Of a stretch of DNA of 64,000 nt, positions 21,901 through 31,267 are shown piece by piece. Source of the DNA: Angiostrongylus vasorum. Lineage: Eukaryota > Nematoda > Chromadorea > Rhabditida > Metastrongylidae. Under the pieces are notes generated by a model. The model did not search any database. It was not told where the DNA came from and saw nothing but the letters and a program-made list of their open reading frames with translations. The stretch lies in the NCBI GenBank assembly GCA_018806985.1, contig JADANN010000026.1:124001-188000 (forward strand), given 5' to 3'. The translations under genes were made by a program, and so were the position numbers. Positions within the stretch are counted from its first letter, which is position 1. Every line of letters starts with the position of its first letter.

Positions 21901-24029
21901 TCGTTCCCCACCGCAGACACCTGCGGTCCGGAGTTTTGCAAATATCTCGACATCATTGAAGTTATATTTCGCAATATGCCATTCCATTAAAAAAGAGTAG
22001 GCGGTAAATAAAACGGTTAAGATTATATCAATATTCTTCAACAAAAACTCCATTTCTGCACTAAGATATAATGGCTCAAAGAAGTAACGTTTTTAACGTT
22101 TGTCACCGGCTACTTTTTATCTTTTTCCATAGGTGAATCCTCCACCGAATTCTTCATAATGCCAGCGAATTAGTGGAGTATCTGAACTGAGTGAACTGCT
22201 GTTTGTTCTCAAAACTAAAAACGAAAATTGTCATATGAGCGCAGCTCAGCTGCTATTGCGTGGATTCGAAAGCTGTATATGTTCTTCAAAATCATTAGTA
22301 ATAGTTTTTTATCTTTCTTTTGAACATATTAAAATGCCAGTGTTCTCGAATTTTCGTTCTCAGGCTCCTGAAAGTATTTTTTGGGGAGCGAATGGGGGCT
22401 CTGGGCAACGAAGTGAATAATGTTGTATTCCGAATTTTTTGCAGCTGTCATCATACAAGTCGAAATCTTTTAAGCGAATAAAACCAGAAAGAGATTTTCA
22501 CTGGTGCTTGCAGGCTGTTCCTCACAATGGACTAGCAACCTGCCTGTCGGCGTATTATATAGAAGCTGTTGAAAAAAAAACCTCCAACTAGCCCGAAACT
22601 GAAGTATAGAAAGGCGATCTGAGGAGCTATTGTGGAACATATGAAACCAAAAAACGACAGCAATGAACCAGTAATTACAATAGCACGACAGCCGTACATG
22701 TTAGCGAGAGCGGAGGCGATGGGACCTAAAAAAAATGTTTGCATTGCTAGGTAAATTAACATCAATACCATAATGGACATGTAGAACTTGCTTAAGAATT
22801 TTTGAACTAACCTACTAATAAGTACGTGCCACTCAAAATCGAAAGAGTTAACGCTGACGCCGTGTCAGAAGTAGCAAAGTCTTGCTGCCAGAGTGATAAA
22901 AGAGCATCACCAGACGTGAAAATTATACCATCCACCACTAGATTTGCTATAAACGAAGCGAACACAACAATCCAACCATATCCTCCCTATAATTTTAAAG
23001 CCCATATCTAGGAAACTAACTGAAAAAACGCTGTTGTGATTATAGAACTCTGCATGTCTCTCCATTATAATCAGTGTAAGAGAGTTGCCACTAAATCAAT
23101 TTCCAATGAAAATTTACTGAAGCAAATCAGATTTAAGACAGACTTGCTTACTTATTATCAATATAATAGTACTAAAAGACAATAGCTCTCCACACACAGG
23201 CGCGTATAGCGCACAGGTCAAATTACACGACGTTTCCCTAAGGACTGCATCAACGAAGGAAGATTAATGTTTCCAAGCTTCAATAGTACGCCATTCCTTT
23301 TGTTGTCAAACTCATTATCAGAATTGAACTGCCTGTGTTCGCTCACTTAAGGTCCGAAAACTATAGGAAGTTTTTTGTTAATTTGATCAGAGCAGCTTAT
23401 GGGACGTCTGTTTTTGAGTTAAATTTCCAAATCCTCTAAGCATACATGCACCATCTGTATACACTGTTAACGCTGTTGCCTTTCTCTTCTCTCGCTGGTA
23501 AATCATAGAAAGCAGTCAAGAACATGGAAGCTTCCTCTGACAGGAAATATGTATTAACCGGCAGAGTTGTAAGTCTATGAATGCTCATGTAAGACGTAAA
23601 GGTCGATAGTGAGTCGCAAAGACTAAAACTCACTTATGAAGTGTAGTTTAGGCACAAATTGTTACAACGCAGTACGATAAACTGATAACGCAGCCACACA
23701 TTTAAATAGTGGAAATATAGCTAAAAGTAGCAAAAAAAACAACTACGTGGTGCAATGGTATTATCGAAACCAGTTCCATGAAAAGGAGTAATAAACTTTC
23801 CGCTCTAACCTCACAGAATTCTTCGTTACTTTTGATAAAAGAGTAGGCAAAACGTGCAAGACTGTTTGATTATTTGCAATATGAAGGATTATAGTTGCAC
23901 GTAAAAGAATAGAAGAAGTTTAAACATGCCATCAGGAGGCTTAATGAATCCAACTTCTTCGAGATCCTTTTCTACTTTTTCAAGATCGTCTTGATTTTTC
24001 GATTCTTCCTCCTTCGTTCCTTCGCTCAT
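11355..24029 (-). CDS. Monocarboxylate-transporter-like MFS permease (SLC16 family), 12 exons
   Basis: Twelve minus-strand exons, with all phases compatible, give about 574 codons. Coordinates are 24029-23930, 22982-22812, 22725-22582, 21650-21523, 20317-20141, 15082-14953, 14616-14494, 14013-13871, 13756-13545, 12952-12807, 11796-11671 and 11593-11472. Without splicing at 11472 the last exon runs on to a stop at 11355. The order is N-terminal acidic tail, DG-YGW signature at TM1, the YFAENRSLATG loop motif between TM4 and TM5, TM6 ending in a long charged cytoplasmic loop, then TM7-12 (GIINIAARIVCG, SVICVDLFG, GSPLA). SLC16 proteins move monocarboxylates or related metabolites, often with protons, at the plasma membrane. 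The substrate here is unknown. Oddities are a GC donor after exon 1, loss of one Gly in the PPDGGYGW motif, and a GG acceptor at exon 10. It may be recently inactivated or carry sequence errors. Confidence 0.82.
11472..11593 (-). CDS. Transporter exon 12 (TM12 and cytoplasmic tail)
   Basis: Acceptor GTTTTTAG|CGTTTG. Encodes FVKDLTGNFDVSFYIMGCLM, then a basic tail PLRKIRMREEKA. A GTAAAT donor at 11471 may lead to another short exon. Otherwise the frame runs 38 codons further to a stop at 11355. Confidence 0.76.
11671..11796 (-). CDS. Transporter exon 11 (TM10-TM11)
   Basis: Acceptor ATTTTAAAG|CATG and donor GGCTG|GTGTGT. Encodes ACFAALRSVICVDLFGLAKL, then NAFGILLTFMGFGAIVGSPL, well conserved in SLC16 proteins. 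Confidence 0.84.
12150..12320 (+). repeat. MITE-like family A, right half, in transporter intron 10
   Basis: Matches the right half of the family at 31450-31600: GAGAGAAAGGCAAAGCAAGG, then GGGTAATCGCAGC, CCGAGTTTTGC and ATATCTCAGCAT. Diverged, left half missing. Confidence 0.5.
12600..12770 (+). repeat. SINE-like family D fragment
   Basis: Shares GAAAATCTTCATG, a block around CTTCGCGGATAGTGGATG, and the tail GGAATCGAGTGCACGAACTG with the copies at 18.2, 26.1 and 54.0 kb. It lies in transporter intron 10. Confidence 0.42.
12807..12952 (-). CDS. Transporter exon 10 (TM9-TM10, broken acceptor)
   Basis: Encodes WIADRPQVDALLVSNVAVMM and a hydrophobic stretch ending FCIPFATGV. The phase-2 join to exon 9 requires the exon to start at 12952, but the preceding bases read TTTCTTCGG instead of TTTCTTCAG. 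No other AG in reach keeps the frame. Donor GTGTTG|GTGGGT. Confidence 0.75.
13545..13756 (-). CDS. Transporter exon 9 (TM7-TM8)
   Basis: Acceptor GGTTTTCAG|ACGCTC and donor TGTGG|GTACGT, phase 2. Encodes SPSFIILAVSGFLTLSCFYV and ISLLGIINIAARIVCG, the TM7-TM8 signature region. Confidence 0.85.
13871..14013 (-). CDS. Transporter exon 8 (end of the central loop)
   Basis: Acceptor TATTCACAG|TGAGAA and donor AAACTG|GTAAGC, ending in phase 0. Encodes DGGHRSTIESTIYLSTIG, then SESVDWRRNLKL leading into TM7. Confidence 0.78.
14494..14616 (-). CDS. Transporter exon 7 (central loop)
   Basis: The best phase-matched acceptor is CAATATAG|TACAAGC, with donor TAGTG|GTACGC. Encodes VARESVRDLNRPLSRMDVFY and SGSTTNLRKRSS. 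The serine-rich, basic character suggests a regulatory loop. The acceptor is weaker than its neighbours, so the start is less certain. Confidence 0.68.
14953..15082 (-). CDS. Transporter exon 6 (central loop)
   Basis: Acceptor CTTTCCAG|ATTGAA and donor CAAG|GTAGGC. Encodes SEHVAKGVAIERLARQ and RPFLSTIELNASKK, charged and without membrane segments, as expected for the TM6-TM7 cytoplasmic loop. It follows the 5-kb intron 5. Confidence 0.75.
15480..15600 (-). mobile_element. Penelope-like terminal motif with intact CTGAGGA core
   Basis: On the minus strand the hammerhead core CTGAGGA (15558-15552) is intact. Stem II, GGTG-ATGT-CGCC, forms four pairs, and GAAAC follows. The cleavage triplet reads GTT rather than GTC. 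The flanks GGTAACG and CGTTACC are perfectly complementary but would consume core bases, so fold and activity are uncertain. It lies in transporter intron 5. Confidence 0.5.
15600..15745 (-). mobile_element. RTE-b linker fragment
   Basis: Minus-strand sequence (TTCGAAAGCCAC, TCTCTAGGAGCACTGG, CGTGGAATCGCACCAGC) aligns with the RTE-b segment at 59060-59140 that precedes the reverse transcriptase. Only about 140 bp remains, in transporter intron 5. Confidence 0.55.
16005..17580 (+). mobile_element. RTE-a copy 2, 5'-truncated and decayed
   Basis: Aligns with 7380-9045 of RTE-a: CGTTCCACAATCCCCGTCCC at the start, the ATTATCCTCTTGCGCATTAAG block near 16340, and the ACGAATGGAAAGTGGGCTGG tail near 17510. 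The catalytic FADD reads FNDN near 16785, so reverse transcriptase activity is lost besides many frameshifts. It lies in the 5-kb intron 5 of the transporter gene, same strand as RTE-a copy 1 and opposite to the gene. Confidence 0.75.
17585..18060. other. Unassigned part of transporter intron 5
   Basis: No recognised element or exon. AT-rich with no shared repeat block. Confidence 0.4.
18175..18545 (+). repeat. SINE-like family D copy
   Basis: The head reads AGGTGGCTCAGTGGC, resembling a tRNA A box. The tail GGATGCAAGAAGTGCTGGGA is shared with the copies at 26.0 kb (minus), 44.5 kb (minus) and 54.0 kb. The TTTGTCACGAAGA block is also shared with the 26.0 kb copy. In transporter intron 5. Confidence 0.5.
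18750..19160 (+). repeat. MITE-like family A copy split by a TA microsatellite
   Basis: The left half (ATGCTGAGATATTTGC, then CGCCTTTCTCTCAG) ends at 18893. The right half (GCTGATGGGTGATTG, then AAGGGCAAAGCAGG, CCGAGTTTACC and GTCTCAGTATCC) resumes at about 18968. Between them is a perfect (TA)n run at about 18894-18923. The A-family centre seems to have been replaced or expanded by the microsatellite. Confidence 0.6.
19318..19585 (+). repeat. SINE-like family B copy
   Basis: tRNA-like head AGTGGCGCAGTGATTGGAGG, then CTTCCCGGGTCGGCAAATTGG, ACTTGTCTAGGA, GGCCACCGCGAGTCATTG, ATGCATTCAATCACCTCCAA and the tail GGGATTGATCAACGCC...CTTTATCCTTTA. In transporter intron 5. Confidence 0.68.
19586..20140. 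other. Unassigned part of transporter intron 5
   Basis: No recognised repeat and no exon beyond exon 5. Short open frames here lack domains. Confidence 0.4.
20141..20317 (-). CDS. Transporter exon 5 (TM6 and start of the central loop)
   Basis: Acceptor ACATTCAG|ATC and donor CACGAG|GTGATC, phase 0 at both ends. Encodes NWRLFLIYLAGCSLICILSA, then an acidic stretch (EEVARIAEDFEQHHE) that begins the large cytoplasmic loop. Confidence 0.82.
20640..21427 (+). pseudogene. mariner-family transposase relic in transporter intron 4
   Basis: Plus-strand fragments follow the order of a mariner (Hsmar1/SETMAR-like) transposase. The end of the DNA-binding domain reads FRRGGFDIEDE near 20745, then TGKLKKFDK and MLHTLNESRRNRRFD (20815-20890). 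The catalytic domain pieces are HDFLNPRRNREL (near 21025) and SALVN*KASILLHD (near 21105). The C-terminus reads SEVATIFDDFIAHKTPEFYL and WQKRTDSNDFYLN, with TAA at 21425. The first catalytic Asp block (CDEKW) is missing. Stops and frameshifts are frequent and there is an internal deletion after IEDE. It is an old, dead cut-and-paste DNA transposon. Terminal inverted repeats were not identified. Confidence 0.72.
21523..21650 (-). CDS. Transporter exon 4 (TM4-TM5, RSLATG motif)
   Basis: Acceptor GCATTTAG|GAGTC and donor CCACA|GTAAGG, ending in phase 0. Encodes GVGFGLIYLPAIVVIAQYF, then ENRSLATGLAVCGSGIGTT. This is the conserved loop motif of monocarboxylate transporters. Confidence 0.85.
21660..22015. 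repeat. MITE-like family A, complete copy
   Basis: Two halves are in inverted relation. The left has GATGCTGAGGTATTTGCAAA, then GTGTCTGCGGTGGGGAACGA. The right has TCGTTCCCCACCGCAGACAC, then CGGAGTTTTGCAAATATCTC. The end reads TTAAAAAAGAGTAGGCGGTA, matching the outer ends at 31.3 and 49.2 kb. No coding capacity; probably a non-autonomous foldback or MITE element in transporter intron 3. Confidence 0.65.
22030..22580. other. Unassigned part of transporter intron 3
   Basis: AT-rich. No exon in phase and no repeat shared with the rest of the window. Confidence 0.4.
22582..22725 (-). CDS. Transporter exon 3 (TM2-TM4)
   Basis: Acceptor TTTTTTTTAG|GTCCC and donor GGAG|GTTTTT, phase 1 at both ends. 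Encodes GPIASALANMYGCRAIVITG and a hydrophobic run ending FLYFSFGLVG, typical of the MFS helix 2-4 region of SLC16 proteins. Confidence 0.82.
22812..22982 (-). CDS. Transporter exon 2 (TM1, DGxYGW signature)
   Basis: Encodes YGWIVVFASFIANLVVDGII, then a segment ending SILSGTYLLVG. The expected family motif is PPDGGYGW. The first acceptor (ATTATAG, exon start 22986) would shift the frame by one base. The AG four bases later (GGGAG|GATATGG) keeps the frame but drops one glycine. Donor GTAG|GTTAGT, phase 1. Confidence 0.78.
22990..23925. other. Transporter intron 1, nothing assigned
   Basis: Between exon 1 (GC donor at 23929-23928) and exon 2. No recognised element and no domain-bearing open frame. 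Confidence 0.4.
23930..24029 (-). CDS. Transporter exon 1 (start codon, acidic N-terminus)
   Basis: Starts at the ATG on 24029-24027 (MSEGTKEEESKNQDDLEKV) and ends PPDG in phase 1. The only upstream ATG (24045-24043) meets an in-frame stop after four codons. The donor is G|GCATGT, a GC donor rather than GT. A TATTGCAG acceptor ends at 24046, only 17 bp upstream of the ATG. This would suit a spliced-leader trans-splice site or a 5' UTR intron end. Confidence 0.72.
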
Positions 24030-24411
24030 TTCCAACTCATAAATTCTGCAATAGTATATTCTGCTCGGTTTCGCGTCTTCTAGACAGCTGTAAAACTAGA
24101 GAGCGGATCAATTTAGAAATATGGGGATGGAGAACAGAGTGGAAGAAAGATTGAAAAAATTTATTAACAATGATGCATGAAAAGAGAGTGATGGAAAGAG
24201 CAGATAGGAGCAAAGTGTTTAAGAACTTCTACCAAGAATGACGATGAGGGCAAGGAATTCACTAAGACGATTAAAACGTTATCGGAAAAGTGTGGTGATC
24301 TAGTGGGAATGGCATCGATTCTATTCTTAAGCTATCATTACCGAATTATCCTTCTTAAACCTAACTTTTGAGAGTGCTCCGCCTTTCCGATTTCCTACAT
24401 TGAGCGTGAAT

Positions 24412-24562
24412 ACGTGTGTATGGATGTGTGTATGTATGTATGTATGTATGCATGTATGTATGTATGTATGTATGTATGTATGTATGTATGTATGTATGTA
24501 TGTATGTATGTATGTATGTATGTATGTATGTGTGTATGTATGTATGTATGTATGTATGTATG

Positions 24563-24594
<32 letters not shown>

Positions 24595-24914
24595 TGTATG
24601 TGTGTATGTATGTATGTATGTATGTATGTATGTATGTATGTATGTATGTATGTATGTATGTATGTATGTATGTATGTATGTATGTATGTATGTATGTGTG
24701 TATGTATGTATGTATGTATGTATGTATGTATGTATGTATGTATGTATGTATGCATGTATGCATGTATGTATGTATGTATGTATGTATGTGTGTATGTATG
24801 TATGTATGTGTGTATGTATGTATGTATGTATGTATGTATGTATGTATGTATGTATGTATGTATGTATGTATGTATGTATGTATGTATGTATGTATGTATG
24901 TATGTGTGTGTGTA

Positions 24915-24956
<42 letters not shown>
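24412..24956. repeat. Long (GTAT)n tetranucleotide tract followed by (AT)n
   Basis: About 500 bp of near-perfect TATG repeats (24420-24912), with scattered GTGT, GCAT and one TATATG interruption, then about 36 bp of (AT)n to about 24956. Overlapping open frames of poly-(MYVC) and poly-(IHTY) are artefacts. It ends about 0.38 kb upstream of the transporter start codon, so length variation could affect its promoter. Confidence 0.95.
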
Positions 24957-24959
<3 letters not shown>

Positions 24960-25274
24960 CAATTGGATTCAAGTCACAGCAACTCGTAAGGACTAAAAAG
25001 AAAGTGAAGACAAATGATCGACATACTTTCTACGCATGTGAAGGCAGGACCAGAAAATAGATTCTTGGGCGGAAAAGAGATACTAGATTAGTCCTCAAAT
25101 TTATGGGGTACTGACGTCTTATTTGAATAGCAGAAACTTTACTAGAAATTTCATTTTAAAAGTTTGTGAAGTCATGCTACTTCAGATGCCGACTCTGTAG
25201 AGCAGTACAATTGAAACCGTGTGAAACCTATGGTGAAGCACAATTAAACATTATAGCACGTTAATTATACCTAG

Positions 25275-25570
25275 TTACTTTCTTGGGATATTTGAATGGT
25301 TCATTTTCACAGAGAATTCAATGAGCTGCGCGACCGTTTTCGTTTGGCTGCTAATTTGCTTAATTTGTTTATCGGAGAAGATTTTTCTTTCTCTGGCACT
25401 TAGCTTTTCTAGGACTTCTAACCACACATTCGCCAACGATTGTGGACTGAAGGGAGGTTTGCCAGATTTTCCTAAGTTAATATAAAGAAATCGATGTTTT
25501 TCTGACACTTGTCTTCACTTCTTCAGGCTTCTGGATTGGAATATCAACCTTATTCCCAGCTTGGAACATC
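25275..25570 (-). other. Possible exon of an unrecognised gene
   Basis: A minus-strand frame with coding-like composition and few rare residues, for example SPQSLANVWLEVLEKLSARE and KQIKQISSQTKTVAQL. It has a plausible acceptor (TATTAACTTAG|GAAAAT, near 25459) and donor (AAGAAAG|TAACTAG is poor). An upstream minus frame reads FQAGNKVDIPIQKPEEVKTS. I do not recognise the protein, and no neighbouring exons could be joined. Confidence 0.25.
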
Positions 25571-25944
25571 CTGTTGAGGAAATAGGTGACACAGCCTCAC
25601 ATGTAGTGCAACGTCCCAGCATTTCTTCCAGTGGCTTCGGTGTCTCGCAACCGTGAGCCTTAGAGGCAATAAACTTCAGATGCGGATTTGGCTGCAGCCG
25701 TGGGCTCCTCTCCTAACTGATATCTTGGATAGTGGTTAAGTATGATTTTCACTGAAATCCCGAGTATTAGAGCATCCCGACGTTTTGAGTACAAAAAACG
25801 CTTGTGCATTAAAGGAAGGTCTGTTTCTTCAGGTCTCGGATTAGTGGCATAAGCGAATCTTTCGATTAATAACCGAATCATCAAGGATGAGCGAAGGCGA
25901 GCCAGAAGTTCATAAAATATTTCTGTTTTTTTTCATTACATGAC

Positions 25945-26245
25945 GAGACATCATGTAAAATATACTGTGCGGATCCCATCACTTCTTGCATTCGATTCGT
26001 TTCCTCGCATCGACTGTCTGTGAAAAGCCTGTCGAAGTTTTCTGCTTGTGGGGTCGGTTGATACATGAAGATTTTCCGTCTTCGTGACAAATCTTGTCGA
26101 ATTAATCTGGAAACGATTATCGTAGCCCGGAATGATGACAGGCCTGGTGAACTTGGAGCGGAGTCGGACAAGCGCCCACGTTGGTTGAGCGGTGTACATA
26201 GTGAGTGGGATACACTGCACTACCTGCTCCTAATCAACAATGACT
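25945..26245 (-). repeat. SINE-like family D copy
   Basis: Minus strand: CAAGTTCACCAGGCCTGTCA, TTTGTCACGAAGACGGAAAA, CGACAGGCTTTTCACAGACA and the tail CGAATCGAATGCAAGAAGTG with GGGATCCGCACAGT. The tail matches the copies at 18.5 and 54.1 kb. Confidence 0.5.
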
Positions 26246-26249
26246 AGCG

Positions 26250-29200
26250 TTAATTCAATTTTAGTAATTTGCAATGTTGCAAGAACTACTAATATAACAT
26301 TAGATAACGATGAATAGTAATAACAAAAGTTTTTCTACGTTCGTGATTTCATTTAAACAAAAATGCACTAGTCGTTTATTTTTGAATTTTATCGGCTCAT
26401 TAATGAAGACGTAAATAGAGGAAAACATGACAAAATCGTTGTGAACTTCCGAAACTCCACTTATGCGACTCGGCAACTAGGTTTATTGGTAGATGACGTC
26501 ATTGAGCAACGACTATCACGTCGGAAAAGCGTTAACAAAAATTTATGGCAGAACGTTAAGTCATGATAGACATCTTAACCCCGTTGCACACCATCGAAAC
26601 AGTATAACTGTTATCATATCATTTTCTTACAAGCGACCGGTATCTAGCGATCTATTCCCGATTATTTATTTGAAATCTACTATCTGAAACAAATTACTGA
26701 ATGCTTATCACCACTAACTATTACTCGAAGGAAACATAGCAAAGTGGAGTACTGCAGAGAGACGACCGAGTATATCTAGTGAAGTAGATGTAATCGGAAG
26801 TCTACAAAGTTTTTAGATATAGAGCTGAACATAGTTTGATGAGTCACGCAACATTATGAAGTGAAACTAACATGTTTGGCTTGATAAAGGCGACCTCTAG
26901 AGGCGGTTGCTGAAAGGTTTGCTCTCCTGTGAAACTTCGGTATATGCACATCTACTGGTGGTGGACGCAGTGGGCATTTGTCATGAAAGCGAAACGAAGT
27001 AAAGATTTGTTTTTGATAAAGACCATGAACACCTACAAGAAAAGGGCAAACTTATGTTGTGGTGGTGAGATAAAAGAAGAGATACGTAGAATTTTTTTGA
27101 AAAAGTTTGTTCGAAACCGTTCTTCAACAAGAAATTGGACACAAAGGTAGGAACGATTAGTTGAACCTACATGGATGTCTAAGAGTCATTGTGTTGGCGC
27201 TGTGGTTCTTTGTGTTAGTGTTTTTATTCAGCGCTCTGTCTTTCATCAAGAGAACGACACCTTCATTACTGTACAAGTTGCATGTATGCCTATACCTTTC
27301 GGAAAGCGTCATTTATGTCAGAGAATATCAAAGATGTGGGCGCACAATTGAAGAGTAATGACGTAGTAGTCGCTTTGTCACCATAAATATCGGCATACGT
27401 TCACTTTCATGGTATCACATGGCCCGTTTATTCTAGGACAGGACGAACGTATCAGTTTCACCAACCATCTGAGTGATACATACGGCGAAATTTCGACCAT
27501 TAATCAAATCGCCGATGATTCGCTTCACGTCACGTCACGATGCTCAATAGGCGTTACTATACTCATAAGGAATTACAAACAATTCGTAAAGAATATGTGA
27601 ACTTACACGGTGGTGGCCATCACATGAAAACTCAGAACTTAGCAGTTAGCGAGGGTTTCACTGCCTAGTAGAGCAGCTTTTCCTAATCGCTTAATCGAAC
27701 CATACCGATTAGTGGCGCTCCACACTGGTTTATTCAATTCATTTGTTGTTAACAATGGGCCAACGAATGAATCATGCTTTTTGCTGTTATGCATTCATTA
27801 GTGTGAGTGAACTCTTCGGACACAGTCACATTGTCTGTGAATTTTAAACGATAAAACTTTCATCAACTAGGGCAAATTAGTAAAAATATAGGAGCAGAAT
27901 ATGGGATTCTATATTTCGAACGAATTTCTATACGACAACGAGGTTGCACTAATGGACAGCGAAAAGTTCATTGGGACTCGAGTCGATCAGCTGTGATTGA
28001 ATCGATAGCAGTGGAAATGTTTTGAAATTGCGATGTGTAATCGAGATGTCGGTCGGTCGTAAGGAACGCATCATATTCTAGTTGACACCACCATACCATA
28101 CAGATGATGAAAAATGATTCAGCCCTGCGCCAAAAAAAGATGAAATGAAAGCAAAAAACAAGTAGGAAATCTTTCCCAGTCAATTCTCTCATGATGATTT
28201 TGCTGTTATGTCACGACGCACTTGAGAACGTCATGTGTTTCAGCGGTAGTAATGTCACGTAGTAACGGCATTACGTAACTATTGGAGCAGTCACTATCAG
28301 AAACACACAAAAAGTGGCGAATTCGCTGACAGCTATGTGACAGAGTAGTCGCATTCGTTTACAGCTTCCACTAAAACGCAATATCCTATTCATTGAGTCG
28401 TTTCATTCATATTATCAGCTGAATGTGACATTTTCACAATGTATTCGAAACAAAAGAAACAACAACAATCCATTTAACTATTTCATGCAAAGAACGAACA
28501 TCTTGGAAAATCTTAAGCAAAATCCGGAATATTCCTGCAAGACGTCCCAAGTGTGCTCATTTCATTCAAATCTCACAAAATGAAGTCCAAGTGCGTTTTC
28601 AAAGGGTTTCTCTGTTGAGATAATGCACTATTCGCTTCTATACTTTCATGTCTATTCGATGTTGATCATTATTTCTTCATTGTTTACCTCTCTATTTTCC
28701 AGTATTTGGTGACAATGAGAGTAACATAAACGCTAAAATTGAAAAATAAACGAATTAGTTAGCGCACAAGCTTTGATCTGTTCCTAGGGTTTGCAGTATC
28801 CATGAGCCTTGAGTAATACATAAATGTGAAAAGGTCGTGAAAATGATGCAGAATCGTGAAGAAAAATGAATGTCACATGCTGATCGTTGTGTAGTTCTAG
28901 GCGGAATGCACCTCCACACAGCCTTTAAGGCCAGAATGATAAGAATTACTGCAGATCATGAGCAACTAGGCACAGCTTCAATTATCTGGAACATAGCGGC
29001 ACTCTGTGAGCGATGAGCTAATTCTCCGTCAATCATAATGTTTCTTATCTTTAAAACATTGCACTTTTCCTCCACTAATCTTAATTGCTCCATATGACAG
29101 GTGAATCACAGTAAAGTTTTGCATTTTGGAATTTGCTTTCTTCTTTAAACGAGAACTACAGTCACACTTACTTTTTGAGGTTTCAAATCCTGTTCAAGTG

Positions 29201-30400
29201 TGTAACGTGTAGAGAGCAATTTCTAATGAAGTGGAAAGCTCTAGACTGTTTTTTTCGCCAAACATTACCAGTAAATAAATAATGTAATAATGGTAATAAT
29301 AATAGTGGTAATAACAATATAATACAATGGCATTGGCAATGCCGACAGCTCATTGGGAAAAAATATTATTGTGACTTTTTCTCGTCTTTTTGCCTATTGA
29401 AAAATATAGCGCTAAACAGCATTTCCTCTTGTGGCGGCATTGCTGTTCAATAGAAGAAATACATATTAAACGCTTTCTATATGAGATCTTCCATTTTCTA
29501 ACGGCCTCAAAAACCTTTATGCCTATGAGCTGTTTTTGAGTTCGTTTGATCAATCAAGGACATGGTTAGAGACACTCGAACACAAGAAAATGCCGCTGCC
29601 AACACCACAGAAGTCAAGAAAATTCAATTAGTAAAAAGTGGGAAATAAGTGTAAGCACAAACATTGAAATACAACACAAATAAACACATTGCAAATATTA
29701 AGAAGCTTTATTTTTTATGTGATTTGTATCAAAGCATACATTCACGAACCCTAGAAGAGTAAAAATGATGGCGCTTTAATGAAAAAGGACGGCGGCAAGT
29801 GCAACAGTTATTTTTTAGGCGACACGTAGTAATGCCTTCGTATTGGAGATCCTAACGATTTCGTATTACACAGAGAGGTCTCGAACTGGCTGATGTCCAA
29901 CAGTGTATGGTGTTAGTCGTTCAAAAACAAAAAGGATTCTGTAAGCAATTCCTATTTGGGCATCTCCTAGTAGTTGTGCTTACTTCGCTCGAAACGATGA
30001 GCAGTTTGAACGAGATCTTATTCATAGCTGTTAGTCCTCCCACTACTGCAAAAGAAAGGGTGAGGATAGAAAATGGAGCATAACTGGATATGAGGTCTCG
30101 TAATCTTATGGGAAAAAGGTATATTATATAGGCACTTTGATGTCACCAAATGCAAACCTGAGAAGGGGGAAAGCAAATCCTGCCAAAGTAGCAAAAGAAA
30201 GTAATGTAGAATACTGTAAATTCTTAGGTGGGCGGGAAAACAATGCAACCGCTTCACATTTCTTTCTCTTCAGTTCGGTTACAGCAGGGTTTTGTTTCAA
30301 AATTACGGTGTTACCACTATATTGATCGACCACAAACAACGAGACAGACTGGATGCCTTTGTTAAACAAATACTGCTTATGTAAATCGAAGAGCAACTCC
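26250..30400. other. 4.1-kb stretch with no assigned gene
   Basis: Only short open frames without recognisable domains. A degenerate (AAT/GTAATAATG)n patch lies at about 29275-29335. The minus frame at 30402-30124 has a hydrophobic run (TLLSFATLAGFAFPLLRFAF) but no family match. No copies of families A-D or of the retroelements were found here, so this may be older unique intergenic or intronic DNA. Confidence 0.4.
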
Positions 30401-30414
30401 ACTCAGTTTTGAAG

Positions 30415-30920
30415 TTATCGCTGTTAACCGGAGATTTTAACGCCAAGAGACTTTTTTCGAGAACACAAAAAAAAATAAAATCGAACAGCGTATATGGTTC
30501 GCTGTACGCAGAATCTGGAACAACTTTCTACCTGGGAGTTTCGCATTGTTGATGGAATTCGATATAAGTTGTGATCAAGCACCGTCGCCAAACAGACATG
30601 ATGAAACTAGTGCTGCCCGCTTTTATTTCATAGCAGATGCTAATCGACGAAGCCATTTTGCGTAGACGTACCGACCCTATATGTCACCAATTTCAAGCAT
30701 CTCTTCCAGTATGACCAACATCATAGAAGAAGCATGCAAGCATGAAATTTTTCAATAATTCTTTCATGCGAGTGCAAGCACATTTCTAAGATGGAGCAGC
30801 GGAAGCTGTGCCTCTCCAACAGATCTCATCTAGTCGTGCTCAGATGCTTCTATTTCTCAGTATATGGCATTATGTATGAGACCTTCTGCAACCACACTCT
30901 TTAAGTCGACGACAGCAGTG
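30415..30920 (+). mobile_element. Possible decayed RTE endonuclease fragment
   Basis: Reads LTGDFNAK at about 30420, the core of the RTE endonuclease motif. This is followed by about 450 bp with scattered LINE-like pieces but many stops. Only the GDFNAK block is convincing. Confidence 0.28.
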
Positions 30921-31267
30921 TTGTAGCACAGTGAAATTCCGCTTACGAAAATGTCGCATGAATGTTGTTTACGTGAATAGAACACGAACATGAAAATGCT
31001 GGATTTTCTGAGGGTCCGTAACCACCTCCTTTCCCAGGTAAGTCGAAGATTTTTTTCCAGGTGGGAGAAAGTGAGTGTTACGATTTGGTCACTGAAATTT
31101 CATTAGTCAATTTCTTCTAAATTAGTAAAAAGGCATAACGAAAGCTATTCTGTATTCTTGTCATACAACAATGAGTTTCGTTATTGTGCAGAAATGCTTC
31201 ATTTTTACCAAACAATTTTCTAGTCGTGTTGCGGAAAACCGAGTCAGCGTGTTAAAGAAGAGCAGAG

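Noticed and set aside
24412..24956. Short regularly spaced repeats as a CRISPR-like array
   Set aside because: Simple tetranucleotide repeat without spacers in a eukaryotic genome.
24327..25060. Open frames of 120-214 codons on both strands
   Set aside because: They are translations of the TATG/CATA microsatellite (poly MYVC, poly IHTY), not genes.
30124..30402. 92-codon minus frame with hydrophobic end
   Set aside because: No recognisable family, no start or splice context; kept only as part of an unassigned region.
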